The position numbers and the translations under genes are program-made. Below, piece by piece: positions 28,035 through 28,097 of a stretch of DNA of 28,097 nucleotides. The first letter of the stretch is position 1; every line of letters begins with the position of its first letter. The DNA is from an uncultured Clostridium sp. GTDB lineage: Bacteria; Bacillota; Clostridia; Lachnospirales; Lachnospiraceae. The stretch is taken from the NCBI GenBank assembly GCA_900541315.1, contig UQJF01000024.1, forward strand, positions 1 to 28,097, given 5' to 3'. A model generated the notes under the pieces. The model was not told where the DNA came from, searched no databases, and saw only the letters and a program-made list of their open reading frames with translations.

Positions 28035-28071
28035 TGGGGGGTTATGCTATTATAATAGACGTAACCCCCCA
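28035..28071 (+). promoter_or_regulatory. Promoter-like sequence inside a 10-bp inverted repeat
   Basis: TGGGGGGTTA (28035-28044) and TAACCCCCCA (28062-28071) form perfect inverted arms separated by 17 bases. The centre holds TGCTATTATAAT, which gives either TATAAT or an extended -10 TGCTATTAT. Such an arrangement suggests a repressor or activator site over a promoter for a gene beyond the window. No convincing -35 is visible. Confidence 0.45.
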
Positions 28072-28097
28072 ATACATTATATAGTTTTTGCTACACC

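Overview
The window looks like a chromosomal segment of a Gram-positive, low-to-moderate-GC Clostridia bacterium, most likely a Lachnospiraceae gut anaerobe. The basis is the hrcA-grpE-dnaK-dnaJ order behind a perfect CIRCE operator, a tilS-hpt-ftsH run, strong AGGAGG-type ribosome binding sites, TTG/GTG starts and protein sequences of Clostridia character. The species cannot be fixed from the sequence alone.

Layout. (1) Bases 1-2075 are mobile-element debris: an apparently intact ISAs1-family insertion sequence sits inside the 3' flank of an IS256-family element whose transposase has lost its 5' half. (2) Bases 2195-17190 hold a defence island on the minus strand, apparently one long operon. 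Read from its promoter at about 17190 downward, it encodes a large protein of unknown function (1023 aa), a PAPS-reductase-like protein with a ferredoxin-type cluster region (BrxP), a large P-loop ATPase (BrxC), a 212-aa piece that is either a separate gene or the frameshifted C-terminus of BrxC, PglZ, a Lon-like AAA+ protein (BrxL), a 66-aa zinc-ribbon protein and a DndA/IscS-type cysteine desulfurase. The brxP-brxC-pglZ-brxL core matches BREX type 4. (3) Bases 17290-22986 hold the housekeeping chaperone operon hrcA-grpE-dnaK-dnaJ plus a membrane-anchored protein, also on the minus strand. (4) Bases 23106-27959, on the plus strand, encode a secreted 3D-domain protein, then tilS-hpt-ftsH. (5) After ftsH lies a promoter-like sequence flanked by a 10-bp inverted repeat.

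How the island may work. Canonical BREX marks self DNA with the PglX methyltransferase. No methyltransferase is encoded here. Instead a cysteine desulfurase is paired with a PAPS-reductase/ATP-pyrophosphatase-like protein, the same pairing that supplies and inserts sulfur in Dnd/Ssp DNA phosphorothioation. The simplest inference is a BREX system whose self mark is sulfur-based, with BrxC, PglZ and BrxL as the ATPase/phosphatase-fold/AAA+ modules. The 1023-aa protein and the zinc-ribbon protein are the least explained parts. The point most in need of checking is the brxC 3' junction, where an open frame continues in the -1 phase with no ordinary start codon.

Smaller items are two diverged copies of an intergenic palindromic repeat (19193-19251 and 23868-24022), a long hairpin between dnaK and dnaJ, and a perfect 18-bp-stem terminator after the 3D-domain gene.
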